From contig WOZY01000184.1 of the NCBI GenBank assembly GCA_011620045.1, positions 1-8,293 on the forward strand: DNA of 8,293 nt. The letters are read 5' to 3'. Below the pieces are notes generated by a model. The model did not search any database, had not been told where the DNA came from, and worked only from the letters and a program-made list of their open reading frames with translations. Source of the stretch: Mesotoga sp. (GTDB taxonomy: Bacteria; Thermotogota; Thermotogae; Petrotogales; Kosmotogaceae). The position numbers were made by a program, and so were the translations under genes. Of the stretch, positions 1 to 6,725 are shown piece after piece (the stretch's first letter is position 1; each line of letters opens with the position of its first letter).

Positions 1-1
1 A

Positions 2-418
2 ATCGAAGGAAAAATGATTGGCAGACTGATTCCGGCCAATCTTTCATTGTTCCAGGCGCTCCAAGGAACAGAGTATCTTGGCTCTCTTAAGGACGCAATT
101 CTCGTTCTTGAGGATGTAAGCGAAACAAAAGAGTCACTTGAGAGAATGATTTGGAATATCGCGCATCTGGATGACTTTTCATCTCTCAGAGGTGTTGTTT
201 TTGCGGGATTCACGGAAATCAGGAATGGCGATCTGGACGACATAAAGAGGATGATACACGACTATTTTCTGGACAAAAAGATTCCTGTCTGGATCGGTTT
301 CCCAAGTTACCATGGGGACTTTCCAAAGGTCGTACTTCCCGTAGGTCAGTGGGTGGAAATAGACATGGAAAAGGGGACAATAGAGATACTACCGGTTCCC
401 GAAGCGAAAATAAAATAA
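2..418 (+). CDS. S66-family LD-carboxypeptidase, C-terminal part (5' end outside window)
   Basis: Partial gene: the reading frame is open to the left edge, reading IEGK before the first internal Met at 14, so that ATG is not the real start. The visible 138 residues match the C-terminal domain of serine peptidase family S66 (muramoyltetrapeptide LD-carboxypeptidase, which trims the terminal D-Ala of murein tetrapeptides in the cytoplasm during cell-wall recycling; MccF-like immunity proteins belong to the same family). Family landmarks, numbered from the Met at 14: GRLIPANLSL with the following ALQGT (3-19), ILVLEDVSE with the probable catalytic Glu33, the RM pair before an alpha helix (44-45), GVVFAGF (60-66), and HGDFPKVVLPVG with the probable catalytic His100. 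The nucleophile Ser lies in the missing N-terminal domain. LdcA and MccF-like cannot be separated from this half. It ends just before a hairpin terminator and converges on trxB. Confidence 0.88.
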   Translation: MEGKMIGRLIPANLSLFQALQGTEYLGSLKDAILVLEDVSETKESLERMIWNIAHLDDFSSLRGVVFAGFTEIRNGDLDDIKRMIHDYFLDKKIPVWIGFPSYHGDFPKVVLPVGQWVEIDMEKGTIEILPVPEAKIK

Positions 419-446
419 AGAAAAGAGCGCAAGGCGCTCTTTTCTT
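418..446. terminator. Bidirectional intrinsic terminator
   Basis: A 13-bp perfect inverted repeat (arms 418-430 and 434-446, loop AAG at 431-433) has a GAGCGC/GCGCTC core flanked by A-rich and T-rich sides. The hairpin therefore has a T-rich 3' side on both strands. It begins at the stop codon of the LD-carboxypeptidase gene and lies 25 bases beyond the trxB stop codon, so it can end transcription of both convergent genes. Confidence 0.9.
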
Positions 447-470
447 CTATACTGAGGAATCTACATCTGT

Positions 471-1430
471 TCAGTCATTGAAATAATTTCTTGCCGCGTG
501 ATAAACTGCTATTGCTCCATCGGCGGCCGCGGTAACGATCTGCCGAACTTCTTTTTCTCTAACATCTCCAATTGCGTAGACGGCCTTCTTGCTTGTCTCC
601 ATGAAATCATTTGTCTTGACATAACCGAACTCGTTGAGCTCCACCTTTCCTTTCAAGAACTGAGAGTTCGGAATCAAACCTATGAACACGAAGATTCCAT
701 CGACCGGCAACGAAGTTATCTCGCCGCTATCGACATTCCTTATGTTTACCTTCCTGACTTGCGAATCACCTTCCACTGAATCCACAACAGAATTGTAAAT
801 ATACTCGACCTTGCCTGTGTCGTTCAGTTTCCTCTGCAGGAGTTTGTCGGCGGTTAGCTTCGGAAGATTTTGAATCACTGTTATTTTGCTCACCATCTTG
901 CTCAAACAGAGCGACTCGTCAAGAGCGCTGTTTCCGCCCCCAATGACAGCAATGTGCTTATCGGAGAAGAAATGACCGTCACAAGTCGCACAGTAGCTGA
1001 TCCCTCTGCCCTTGAACTCCTCTTCACCTTTTACACCGAGCTTTCTGAGATTTGATCCTGTGGCTACTATTATTACCCTGGACTTTATTTTCTTTCCATT
1101 GTCAAGCACCACTGCTTTCTCGAGTCCATTGGTTTCGACGTCTACAACCTCCGCATATGTGAAGGGAACATCAAAGGCTCTCGCATGGTCTGCCATCCTC
1201 TCGCTCAGTTCCATTCCTCTGATGCTTGTAAACCCCGTCCAGTTTTCAACAGACTGGGTATTGTTCATCTGACCGCCATCGAGAGCTTTCTCAACTATTA
1301 TTGGATTGAGACCAGCCTGGACAGCGTATATTCCAGCTGTTATTCCCCCTGGACCACCTCCAATAATTGTGACATCATAATACTCTTTCAGATCTGATTT
1401 CTTCGCGCTTCCAAGTTCGAAGAACGACAT
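471..1430 (-). CDS. trxB: Thioredoxin reductase (FAD, CATC active site)
   Basis: Flavoprotein of 319 residues, the usual length for low-molecular-weight thioredoxin reductases, which pass electrons from NAD(P)H through FAD to a thioredoxin or PDO partner in the cytoplasm. Visible motifs: FAD-binding GGGPGG (24-29), redox-active CATC (147-150), nucleotide-binding GGGNSALDE (164-172), and C-terminal FAD contact AIGD (286-289). The segment after the second beta-alpha-beta unit reads ITVIQNLPKL (183-192) instead of the HRRxxxR that holds the NADPH phosphate, so NADH use or relaxed cofactor choice is likely (inference). A TTG at 1445 opens the same frame, but the first codons after it are the AGGAGG ribosome binding site, so I place the start at the ATG at 1430. 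Only 11 bases separate it from the PDO stop codon, so the two genes are cotranscribed and probably form an enzyme-substrate pair. Confidence 0.93.
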   Translation of the reverse strand: MSFFELGSAKKSDLKEYYDVTIIGGGPGGITAGIYAVQAGLNPIIVEKALDGGQMNNTQSVENWTGFTSIRGMELSERMADHARAFDVPFTYAEVVDVETNGLEKAVVLDNGKKIKSRVIIVATGSNLRKLGVKGEEEFKGRGISYCATCDGHFFSDKHIAVIGGGNSALDESLCLSKMVSKITVIQNLPKLTADKLLQRKLNDTGKVEYIYNSVVDSVEGDSQVRKVNIRNVDSGEITSLPVDGIFVFIGLIPNSQFLKGKVELNEFGYVKTNDFMETSKKAVYAIGDVREKEVRQIVTAAADGAIAVYHAARNYFND

Positions 1431-1436
1431 TTCACG

Positions 1437-1442
1437 CCTCCT
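1437..1442 (-). promoter_or_regulatory. trxB ribosome binding site that decides the start
   Basis: The minus strand reads AGGAGG, then CGTGAA, then ATG: a perfect Shine-Dalgarno with 6-base spacing to the ATG at 1430-1428. It shares one base with the PDO TGA stop codon (1444-1442). Starting at the TTG at 1445 would translate this site as Arg-Arg and add five unconserved residues. Confidence 0.85.
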
Positions 1443-2086
1443 CAAACAGCCTTCATTACTTGATCAACAAACTGTCCTTCAGGATAGGCGCCGACAAACG
1501 TCACTTTGTCATTGATAACGATCTGCGGAACGGATGAGACACCGTACTTCTTTGACAGGTCCTGGAACTCGTTTGCCTCGACCATGTAGGCCATCACGTT
1601 TTTGTTGACCATCGCGATATTATGCGCTGTCAGAACCGCCTTCGGGCAGTAAGGGCATGTGGTGGTCACAAAGACCTTTATATCTACTGGAGAATTAATC
1701 TTCTCAATCTTCTTTATAGACTCTTCAGACAACTCGGGAATGGCTCCCTTGGAAAATGAGACGATATCCTGCAGAAGCGAGCCAAATTCATGGCCGGCAG
1801 GAATTCCCAAGAACCTTACACCCTTGTCTTCTCCCTCGGGAGTGAGAAGAACTATGCTTGGAGCCAGTTCAACACTGTATTTGTCTGCCATTTCGGAATC
1901 CAACTCATGAACCTCATAGCTGATCTTTGCTTCGAGTTCCGAGAGCTCCTGCAGCATTTGCTCTGCAGTAGAACAGTAATCGCAGTTTTTCTCACTCTTG
2001 AAAAGAAGAGCCTTCACAGAACCTTCCATGTTGCTGAAAATCTCCTTCACTTGCTTTGTTATATTCTCCGGCAATAACTTCGCCAT
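1442..2086 (-). CDS. Protein disulfide oxidoreductase (PDO), glutaredoxin-like, two thioredoxin folds
   Basis: A 214-residue protein with the two-domain PDO architecture known from Pyrococcus and Aeropyrum and found in Thermotogota and other thermophile lineages. Domain 1 (about 1-118) carries CDYC at 35-38 and cis-Pro76 (APS). Domain 2 (about 122-214) carries CPYC at 144-147 and cis-Pro187 (VPQ). Both dithiol sites are intact; in studied PDOs the second site does most of the disulfide reduction and oxidation. It is cytoplasmic, since no signal peptide is seen. The ATG at 2086 follows a GGGAGG ribosome binding site at 2094-2099. The gene is directly followed by trxB, as in T. maritima where the equivalent protein accepts electrons from thioredoxin reductase. 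It is first in its transcription unit, and a CsoR/CstR-like palindrome overlaps its promoter region. Confidence 0.92.
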   Translation of the reverse strand: MAKLLPENITKQVKEIFSNMEGSVKALLFKSEKNCDYCSTAEQMLQELSELEAKISYEVHELDSEMADKYSVELAPSIVLLTPEGEDKGVRFLGIPAGHEFGSLLQDIVSFSKGAIPELSEESIKKIEKINSPVDIKVFVTTTCPYCPKAVLTAHNIAMVNKNVMAYMVEANEFQDLSKKYGVSSVPQIVINDKVTFVGAYPEGQFVDQVMKAV

Positions 2087-2116
2087 GACTATCCCTCCCT
2101 AGGATCAAATAACTAT

Positions 2117-2133
2117 ATACCCACTAGGGGTAT
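2117..2133. promoter_or_regulatory. Candidate CsoR/CstR-type operator upstream of PDO-trxB
   Basis: The plus strand reads ATACCC-ACTAG-GGGTAT, a 17-bp palindrome with 6-bp perfect arms around a 5-base centre. This layout matches operators of the DUF156 repressor family (CsoR for copper, CstR for persulfides, with the related RcnR and FrmR), whose sites have TACCC/GGGTA arms. It lies 31 bases upstream of the PDO start codon and overlaps the candidate -10 box, so a bound repressor would block transcription. No regulator gene is in the window. Sulfur or persulfide sensing fits the thiol-redox target better than copper efflux, but that is inference. Confidence 0.6.
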
Positions 2134-2140
2134 CATAACA
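2132..2140 (-). promoter_or_regulatory. Candidate extended -10 promoter for PDO-trxB
   Basis: On the minus strand TGT followed by TATGAT (2137-2132) forms an extended -10 element with one mismatch to TATAAT. No convincing -35 hexamer is found 16-18 bases upstream. A TATAGT at 2117-2112 is an alternative -10, which would place the palindrome in the spacer. In either case the palindrome overlaps the promoter. Confidence 0.45.
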
Positions 2141-2148
2141 TCTGTATA

Positions 2149-2700
2149 TTACTCTTCCTTTGACAATTTGTTTACAGATTTGTCTCCGAACCATCTGCTG
2201 ATTCCCACAACCATGCAAATGACCATAAAAAGAAGCATAATCTGCAACCACTCGCCAGGATAGAAGTAATTGAAATGAACAGACACAAGTCTTATAACGG
2301 TGGCGATAGCTGAAAAGGTAAAGACACAGTCGACCAGCTTCCATCTTCCCTGCAAAATGAGATAGTTCTTGAAGAACTCTTCGCGAGTATATCCCATCGA
2401 AAGAAACAACATCCTGAAGGTGTCATCATATCTGGAAGTGTGTTTTCCCAGTGATCCATACACGTAAAGATACGCAATGAAAAAGAGAGCAACATTCAAG
2501 AGCCTGTCATTGTTAACAAGTACAATATTGGCCAAGAATACTACGCCACTGGCGAAGGCAACATTCATGAACAGCAGGAAAAAAGCCGGCTTTCTGATTT
2601 GACGCTGAAATGCAAAAACCGAGGCCACCGATAACACGGTGGCCAACAGAGTAATAATTATGACGCTGAAAAAGACGTGAAGAGTCTCACTAATCAGCAA
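2149..2700 (-). CDS. Integral membrane protein of unknown function, linked to the SPFH/NfeD pair
   Basis: I do not recognise this 183-residue protein. It has about five hydrophobic helices (roughly residues 5-29, 38-60, 65-83, 121-141 and 151-168). A charged loop of about 35 residues between helices 3 and 4 contains a GYTREEFFKNYLILQGRW stretch, and the short C-terminus is charged (NKLSKEE). The start is a TTG at 2700 with only a weak purine-rich site. A stop codon lies directly before it in frame, so no earlier start is possible; CTG at 2697 is the only close alternative. The gap to the SPFH gene is 5 bases, which suggests translational coupling and a related membrane role. No signal-peptidase site or catalytic motif is visible. 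The loop faintly recalls cytoplasmic loops of transporter permeases, which is too weak to assign. Confidence 0.75.
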   Translation of the reverse strand: MLISETLHVFFSVIIITLLATVLSVASVFAFQRQIRKPAFFLLFMNVAFASGVVFLANIVLVNNDRLLNVALFFIAYLYVYGSLGKHTSRYDDTFRMLFLSMGYTREEFFKNYLILQGRWKLVDCVFTFSAIATVIRLVSVHFNYFYPGEWLQIMLLFMVICMVVGISRWFGDKSVNKLSKEE

Positions 2701-2705
2701 TCAGA

Positions 2706-3638
2706 TCACTTCTTGCTGTCCTTCTCATTGACACTTGAACTATCCTTTCCATCCTTGAAGATTTCTGCCATAGTACCCAGTGAGCTAAGCATTGCACTGC
2801 TCTCATATGGTAAGAATACCTTGTTTGCTTTGCCGTCAGCGATCTGCTTCAACGCGTCGAGATATCTGATAGCAATCAAGTCCTTTGTGGGATCTCCCTC
2901 ATGAATTGCCTTGAAGACATTGATTATCGCGTTTGCCTGACCTTCGGCCTCTGCTATCAGTTTGAACTTGTTGGCTTCTGCCACTCTCTTTATCGATTCG
3001 CTCTGACCCTCTGCCTGAAGAATCGCCGACATCTTGTCGCCTTCGGCCTTGGTTATCTCTGACTGTTTGTAACCCTCTGCTTCAAGAATGACGGCTCTCT
3101 TGGTTCTTTCAGCCTTCATCTGCTTGGACATGGCATCCATAATGTCTTGAGGCGGATCGATCTTCTTGATCTCGACTCTGGTGACCTTAACACCCCATTT
3201 GTCCGTGGCTTCGTCCAGGACCTCTCTCAGAGTAACGTTGATTCTTTCTCTGGAAGTAAGCGTCTGGTCTAGTTCCATTTCTCCGATTACGTTCCTGAGG
3301 TTTGTCTGAGCCAGTTTGATTGCAGCAATTTCGAAGTTTGCGACGTTATAGACAACTCTAAAAGCATCGGTTATCTGGTAGTAGATAATCGCGTCGACAG
3401 TTACCACGACATTGTCCTTAGTTATGACCTCCTGAGGAGGCACATCTATGACGGTCTCTCTAAGGTCTACCTTAACGATTCTTTCCATAAAAGGAATAAT
3501 GAACTGAAGACCCGGCTGAGCCTCTCTCCTGTACTTTCCAAGTCTCTCGACAAGTCCTTTTTCGAAAGGACGAATGATCTTTATTCCCGAAGCTGCAATA
3601 ATGAAGATTACTACTGCAAGTATCAACCAAACAATCAT
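2706..3638 (-). CDS. qmcA: SPFH/Band 7 paraslipin, QmcA-like membrane protein
   Basis: A 310-residue protein close to E. coli QmcA in length and layout. It has an N-terminal membrane helix (about 2-17), an SPFH domain (about 20-180, with [29 protein letters not shown] and KAERTKRA), and then a coiled-coil/flotillin-like region with repeated AEG turns (EAEG 186-189, KAEG 197-200, QAEG 208-211, EAEG 230-233). After the FLPYES strand (275-280) comes a charged tail with a Ser-Lys-rich end. SPFH proteins assemble into ring-like scaffolds that enclose membrane patches and often work with membrane proteases. The ATG at 3638 follows a GGGGG-rich site at 3645-3649. It sits 21 bases after the NfeD gene, the standard operon pairing for this family, which strongly supports the call. 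Its exact function is unknown, as for most of the family. Confidence 0.9.
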   Translation of the reverse strand: MIVWLILAVVIFIIAASGIKIIRPFEKGLVERLGKYRREAQPGLQFIIPFMERIVKVDLRETVIDVPPQEVITKDNVVVTVDAIIYYQITDAFRVVYNVANFEIAAIKLAQTNLRNVIGEMELDQTLTSRERINVTLREVLDEATDKWGVKVTRVEIKKIDPPQDIMDAMSKQMKAERTKRAVILEAEGYKQSEITKAEGDKMSAILQAEGQSESIKRVAEANKFKLIAEAEGQANAIINVFKAIHEGDPTKDLIAIRYLDALKQIADGKANKVFLPYESSAMLSSLGTMAEIFKDGKDSSSVNEKDSKK

Positions 3639-3659
3639 TGTTAATCCCCCTTTCTATCG

Positions 3660-4103
3660 TTATTTACTGTTGTCGGCTATTCTCTCGACGTAGACCAGAG
3701 TGCCTTCAAGTCTTATCACCCTGACCAAAGAATCAACCGGTATTGTTTCGCCATTTAACGAGGCCGCTCTCCAGTCCTCTCCTTCTATCCTGACCAATCC
3801 CTTTTCCAGCTGCGGGTTTATCTCCGCGGTTACGCGTCCCGTTGAACCTACAAGACCGTCTACGTACATCTTTCTTGGCGAATCGCCTTTGGAAAGCCTC
3901 CTGGCAATTGGCCTGGTAAGAAGCACAAGCAAGGTGCTGCTTAGTGCAAACATGAGTACCTGCCAGCCAAAGCTAAAAGAAAAAATTGCCATTAGGCCAG
4001 CAATAAAAGAACCGATCGAAAACCACAGAAAGAAGAACGTAGGAGTAATTATCTCTGCCACGAGTAAGACAACACCAAAAATCATCCAGCCTATGTAACC
4101 CAT
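3660..4103 (-). CDS. nfeD: Short NfeD-family membrane protein (partner of SPFH protein)
   Basis: A 147-residue short NfeD (YbbJ type, without the ClpP-like protease domain of long NfeD). Hydrophobic helices span about residues 5-20, 23-42 and 46-64, followed by a basic segment (TRPIARRL). The C-terminal OB-fold (about 85-142) carries the family signature GEDWRA at 108-113 and ends in the IRLEGTLVYVE strand. NfeD OB-folds are thought to bind or modulate the partner SPFH assembly. The ATG at 4103 has a strong GGAGGAGGT site a few bases upstream. It lies 33 bases after rnz and 21 bases before the SPFH gene in the same operon. Confidence 0.9.
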   Translation of the reverse strand: MGYIGWMIFGVVLLVAEIITPTFFFLWFSIGSFIAGLMAIFSFSFGWQVLMFALSSTLLVLLTRPIARRLSKGDSPRKMYVDGLVGSTGRVTAEINPQLEKGLVRIEGEDWRAASLNGETIPVDSLVRVIRLEGTLVYVERIADNSK

Positions 4104-4136
4104 TCTTTACCTCCTCCCGGAGTACACAGAACAGCC

Positions 4137-4988
4137 TCACAATTCGAAAACATGTTCCGGGTGAACAAGAAAAACTTCAGTTCCGGTACCTTCAAGCTCC
4201 TTCTTAATGATATTATGCCATTTTTTCATCTTAGAGGTGTATCGCCCAGATATATGATACAATATCAGTCTCTTTATCCCGCTGCTCTGCTTCACTGTAT
4301 AGATGACTTCGTCTATACTGGAATGGTTCTGATTTCTTCTGTCTTTCCCAACGAGAAAAGTACACTCATGAAGAAGCGTCTCTGAATTACTAATGACTTC
4401 CGGCGAGAGCGCAAATGTATCGCCACTAATAGTCACGATTTTTTTAAGATAGGTGTCAGTAATCGCTTCTCTGCCTTTTTCCTTGACAACACTGGCGATT
4501 TCCTTTGAAGAAAGACCGCGGTAGATCTCTTTCAACTTCCTTCTTTCTTCATAGATGTGATAACCATAACTGATTTCACCAATAGTGTGCTTCACTTTGA
4601 ATGGAGTGACGTGTCTTCTGAAAGTGCCCGCCGTTCTTAGATATACTTCATCCCCAACGTTCAGCGGGTTGAGTATCACGTTGTATCTCAGCCTGGGATT
4701 CATTCCAATAATGAAATCCAAATAAGCTTCTATAGCTCGATTTCCCGAAGGAAAATTGATTTGCAACTGCTTGTTCCGGTCTCCCATAGCTGTATTTCTT
4801 GTATTGATAAGACCCCAAAGACCGGAGATATGATCGACGTGCCCGTGAGTAAGAAAGATTTCCTTTATGGCATATACACTGTTTCCAAGAACAGTCGATA
4901 TACCCTCTCCTACATCGAAGAGGACCCTTTCGGGCCTATATAGAATCCATGTAGAATAGAGTGCCTTCGAGAATATCTGAAATTCCAA
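4137..4988 (-). CDS. rnz: Ribonuclease Z (tRNase Z), metallo-beta-lactamase fold
   Basis: A 283-residue zinc endonuclease that matures tRNA 3' ends. Metal-binding and catalytic residues are all visible: HGHVDH (H48, H50, D52, H53), H134 in KVKHTIGE, D190 in ISGD, HECTF (H207), NHSS (H222), and YHISGRY (H245). The short N-terminus and the segment around GLSSKEIASVVKEKGRE resemble the compact T. maritima enzyme, which is unusual because it cuts after an encoded CCA instead of before it; the same specificity here is inference. The start is a TTG at 4988. It is supported by the GGAGG site at 4996-5000, inside the last codons of rplI, and by the lack of conserved sequence upstream; the rplI stop codon is one base away. 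This tight junction makes translational coupling with rplI likely. Confidence 0.93.
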   Translation of the reverse strand: MEFQIFSKALYSTWILYRPERVLFDVGEGISTVLGNSVYAIKEIFLTHGHVDHISGLWGLINTRNTAMGDRNKQLQINFPSGNRAIEAYLDFIIGMNPRLRYNVILNPLNVGDEVYLRTAGTFRRHVTPFKVKHTIGEISYGYHIYEERRKLKEIYRGLSSKEIASVVKEKGREAITDTYLKKIVTISGDTFALSPEVISNSETLLHECTFLVGKDRRNQNHSSIDEVIYTVKQSSGIKRLILYHISGRYTSKMKKWHNIIKKELEGTGTEVFLVHPEHVFEL

Positions 4989-4989
4989 A

Positions 4990-5445
4990 TTATTCTTCCT
5001 CCAGGCCTTCGACTTTCAAAGCGATCTTTCCCTTTACATTGCCTGGAAGCTTGACATCCACTCTGTATTCACCAGTCTGTTTGATATGGTCCTCTAGATC
5101 TATTTCTCTCTTGTCGATATCAACGCCTATTACGGCCTTTATATGGTTGGAAATGTCTCCCGAGGTCACGGCTCCAAATAGCTTGCCACTCACACCTGAT
5201 TTTGCCTTTATTGTGAAGTGATGCTTTTGAAGCTCATGAAGCAGCTCCTCGCTCGCCTTCCTTATTCTTTCTTCCTTTTCTTCCTTCTGTTTCTGCGCAT
5301 GCTTAAGTTTCGCCATCTCTTTGGCATTGGCTTCAACCGCAAAACCCTTAGGAATCAGGAAGTTTCTACCGTAACCGTCCGATACATTCTTCACTTCACC
5401 GGCTTTTCCAACATTACTTAAGTCTTTGAGTAGAATCACCTTCAT
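4990..5445 (-). CDS. rplI: 50S ribosomal protein bL9
   Basis: A 151-residue two-domain bL9. The N-terminal 23S rRNA-binding domain (1-45) has the signature [20 protein letters not shown] long basic/acidic helix (about 42-75) links it to the C-terminal domain (about 76-148, with [13 protein letters not shown]). The length is normal for the family. The start codon at 5445 has a perfect AAAGGAGGT site (5451-5459), but that site can be hidden in a hairpin with the T-tract of an upstream terminator-like structure (see 5452-5483). Expression may therefore be tuned separately from rpsF-ssb-rpsR. It is followed by rnz with a one-base gap. Confidence 0.97.
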   Translation of the reverse strand: MKVILLKDLSNVGKAGEVKNVSDGYGRNFLIPKGFAVEANAKEMAKLKHAQKQKEEKEERIRKASEELLHELQKHHFTIKAKSGVSGKLFGAVTSGDISNHIKAVIGVDIDKREIDLEDHIKQTGEYRVDVKLPGNVKGKIALKVEGLEEE

Positions 5446-5451
5446 AGAAAA

Positions 5452-5471
5452 CCTCCTTTAAAAAAAGGAGG
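5452..5471 (-). promoter_or_regulatory. rplI: Candidate Shine-Dalgarno sequestering hairpin before rplI
   Basis: On the transcript CCTCCTTT (5471-5464) can pair over 8 bp with AAAGGAGG (5459-5452), with a UUUU loop. The second arm is the rplI ribosome binding site. The first arm is also the 3' arm of the terminator-like hairpin at 5460-5483, so the two structures exclude each other. Confidence 0.5.
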
Positions 5472-5483
5472 CTCTTCGCCTCC
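5460..5483 (-). terminator. Terminator or attenuator between rpsR and rplI
   Basis: The minus strand reads GGAGGC (5483-5478), loop GAAGA, GCCTCC (5472-5467), then seven T residues (5466-5460): a compact six-bp GC-rich stem plus T-tract, the form of an intrinsic terminator. It lies 11 bases after the rpsR stop codon and before four more same-strand genes, with no clear promoter after it. Partial termination that lowers rplI-rnz-nfeD-qmcA relative to rpsF-ssb-rpsR is the likeliest role. Confidence 0.65.
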
Positions 5484-5494
5484 CGAATTGATTA

Positions 5495-5728
5495 TCACTC
5501 TTTAGTATAAGGAAGCAGCGCCATGAATCTCGCCCTCTGAATCGCTTCCTTCACCATCCTCTGGTGTTTCGCGCAGTTTCCCGTAATTCGTTTTGGAATT
5601 ATCTTGCCCTTCTCTGTCACATAATCGCGGAGCAAAGAAATATTCTTATAATCAATGTATGTCGTCTTTGTACCGCAGAATCTACACTTTCTTCTGCTTC
5701 TTCCTCTTCTTCTGTTGTCTCTTACCAT
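5495..5728 (-). CDS. rpsR: 30S ribosomal protein bS18, zinc-ligand form
   Basis: A 77-residue bS18 that pairs with bS6 on the 30S platform. The basic N-terminus ([12 protein letters not shown]) is followed by CRFC (C15, C18) and later CAKH (C52, H55), four likely zinc ligands typical of the C+ form of bS18, and by the core [20 protein letters not shown]. The ATG at 5728 has a GGAGG site at 5735-5739. It follows ssb by 15 bases in the common rpsF-ssb-rpsR order. Confidence 0.97.
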   Translation of the reverse strand: MVRDNRRRGRSRRKCRFCGTKTTYIDYKNISLLRDYVTEKGKIIPKRITGNCAKHQRMVKEAIQRARFMALLPYTKE

Positions 5729-5743
5729 AATCTTCCTCCTGCA

Positions 5744-6205
5744 TTAAAATGGGATATCGTCGCTCCCGGAATCTTCTGTTTCGCTTCCAAAGAAAGTAAT
5801 GTCATCGTTTCCCGTGGCCTCAATCACACCGGTATCCTGCGACGGCCTATCGAAACCTCCGGAAGACTGTTGAGCCTGGGCTTTGGTTTCCATGAACCGA
5901 ACATTGGAAGCCGCGACTTCCGCGTTCGATCTTGGTTCCCCATCCTGGGTCTTCCACTTGTTAATTCTCAGTGAACCCTCAACAAGTATCAGTCTACCTT
6001 TGGTTATGTAGTTTCCAACAAACTCAGCAGTCTTCCCGAAAGTTACAATCCTTATGAAATCAGTGTTGTCATTGTTGGACGATGGAATGTTCCTGTCTAC
6101 CGCAAGAGTGAATGTCGTTATCTGGGTACCACTTGCAGCAAACTTGATCTCAGGATCACGAGTCAGTCTACCTATCAGGACAACATGATTGTAGCTAATA
6201 GACAT
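5744..6205 (-). CDS. ssb: Single-stranded DNA-binding protein
   Basis: A 153-residue bacterial SSB. The OB-fold (about 4-106) starts NHVVLIGRLTRDPEIKF and includes FIRIVTFGKTAEFVGNYITKGRLILVEGSL. A flexible Gln/Gly/Ser/Asp-rich linker (about 108-147) ends in the acidic tip DDIPF that recruits partner repair and replication proteins. The ATG at 6205 lies 3 bases after the rpsF stop codon and its GGAGGAG site is inside the last rpsF codons, so translation of the two genes is likely coupled. The length is normal. Confidence 0.97.
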   Translation of the reverse strand: MSISYNHVVLIGRLTRDPEIKFAASGTQITTFTLAVDRNIPSSNNDNTDFIRIVTFGKTAEFVGNYITKGRLILVEGSLRINKWKTQDGEPRSNAEVAASNVRFMETKAQAQQSSGGFDRPSQDTGVIEATGNDDITFFGSETEDSGSDDIPF

Positions 6206-6208
6206 TTC

Positions 6209-6700
6209 TTACTCCTCCGTCTTCTTTACTTCTTCAACCGTTTCAGTTTCTGCGCCGACCGCTTCATCAGCAATATCTTCTACGACGGACTCGGTTGAAG
6301 CTTCAACACTCTCCGCTGCTTCAACACTTTCCACTGTTTCAACACTCTCCGGTTCTTCTACGGTTTCAGCCGCTTTCAACGAGGCCCTCTTTTCGGCCTT
6401 CTCAAGATCCTCTCTCCTGAAGGTCTGCCACCTGAAAACATCGGGTGTAATACCGTAGAATCTCTCAAGAATGTCTACCATCTCGGGATCGGCCCTGAAC
6501 TGAATTACAGTGTAGTCACCTTCACTGAAGCCCTTTGCAACTCTGTAAGCGAGCTTTCTAATACCCCATCTGTCGAACTTTTCGATGGTTCCTCCGACTC
6601 GTTCAACAATGTAGTCTCTTACCTTTTCAGCCATCGCATTACGCTCTTCTTCATCTAGCTTTGGCGAGACTATGAACATCGTTTCGTAAATCCTCTTCAT
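6209..6700 (-). CDS. rpsF: 30S ribosomal protein bS6 with long acidic repeat tail
   Basis: A 163-residue bS6. The ferredoxin-like core (1-95: YETMFIVSPKLDEEER, WGIRKLAYRVAKGFSEGDYTVIQF, ITPDVFRWQTFR) is canonical and binds bS18 and 16S rRNA. Residues about 96-163 form an extension rich in Glu, Val and Ala, with three copies of a six-residue unit (ESVETV, ESVEAA, ESVEAS at 118-135), so the protein is clearly longer than most bS6. Acidic tails are known on some bS6 proteins (E. coli adds glutamates after translation), but this one is genetically encoded. The ATG at 6700 has a GGAGGAGG site and follows a strong promoter. It is the first gene of the operon. Confidence 0.96.
   Translation of the reverse strand: MKRIYETMFIVSPKLDEEERNAMAEKVRDYIVERVGGTIEKFDRWGIRKLAYRVAKGFSEGDYTVIQFRADPEMVDILERFYGITPDVFRWQTFRREDLEKAEKRASLKAAETVEEPESVETVESVEAAESVEASTESVVEDIADEAVGAETETVEEVKKTEE
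6296..6349 (-). repeat. Three tandem 18-bp repeats in the rpsF tail
   Basis: Three consecutive near-identical 18-bp units encode ESVETV, ESVEAA and ESVEAS. Each unit keeps a GTGTTGAA core, and differences are mostly in the last codons and in third positions. The in-frame period means copy changes by slippage would lengthen or shorten the tail without breaking the gene. Confidence 0.85.
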
Positions 6701-6725
6701 TAACTTCCTCCTCCCTTGGACTGTG

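Noticed and set aside
1431..1445. TTG at 1445 as the trxB start, overlapping the PDO stop codon
   Set aside because: The codons after the TTG are the Shine-Dalgarno sequence for the ATG at 1430.
2105..2344. A 79-codon minus-strand frame overlapping the unknown membrane protein and its downstream gap
   Set aside because: It runs in another frame of the membrane-protein gene, has no ribosome binding site, is rich in Arg, Cys and Tyr without pattern, and crosses the PDO promoter and operator.
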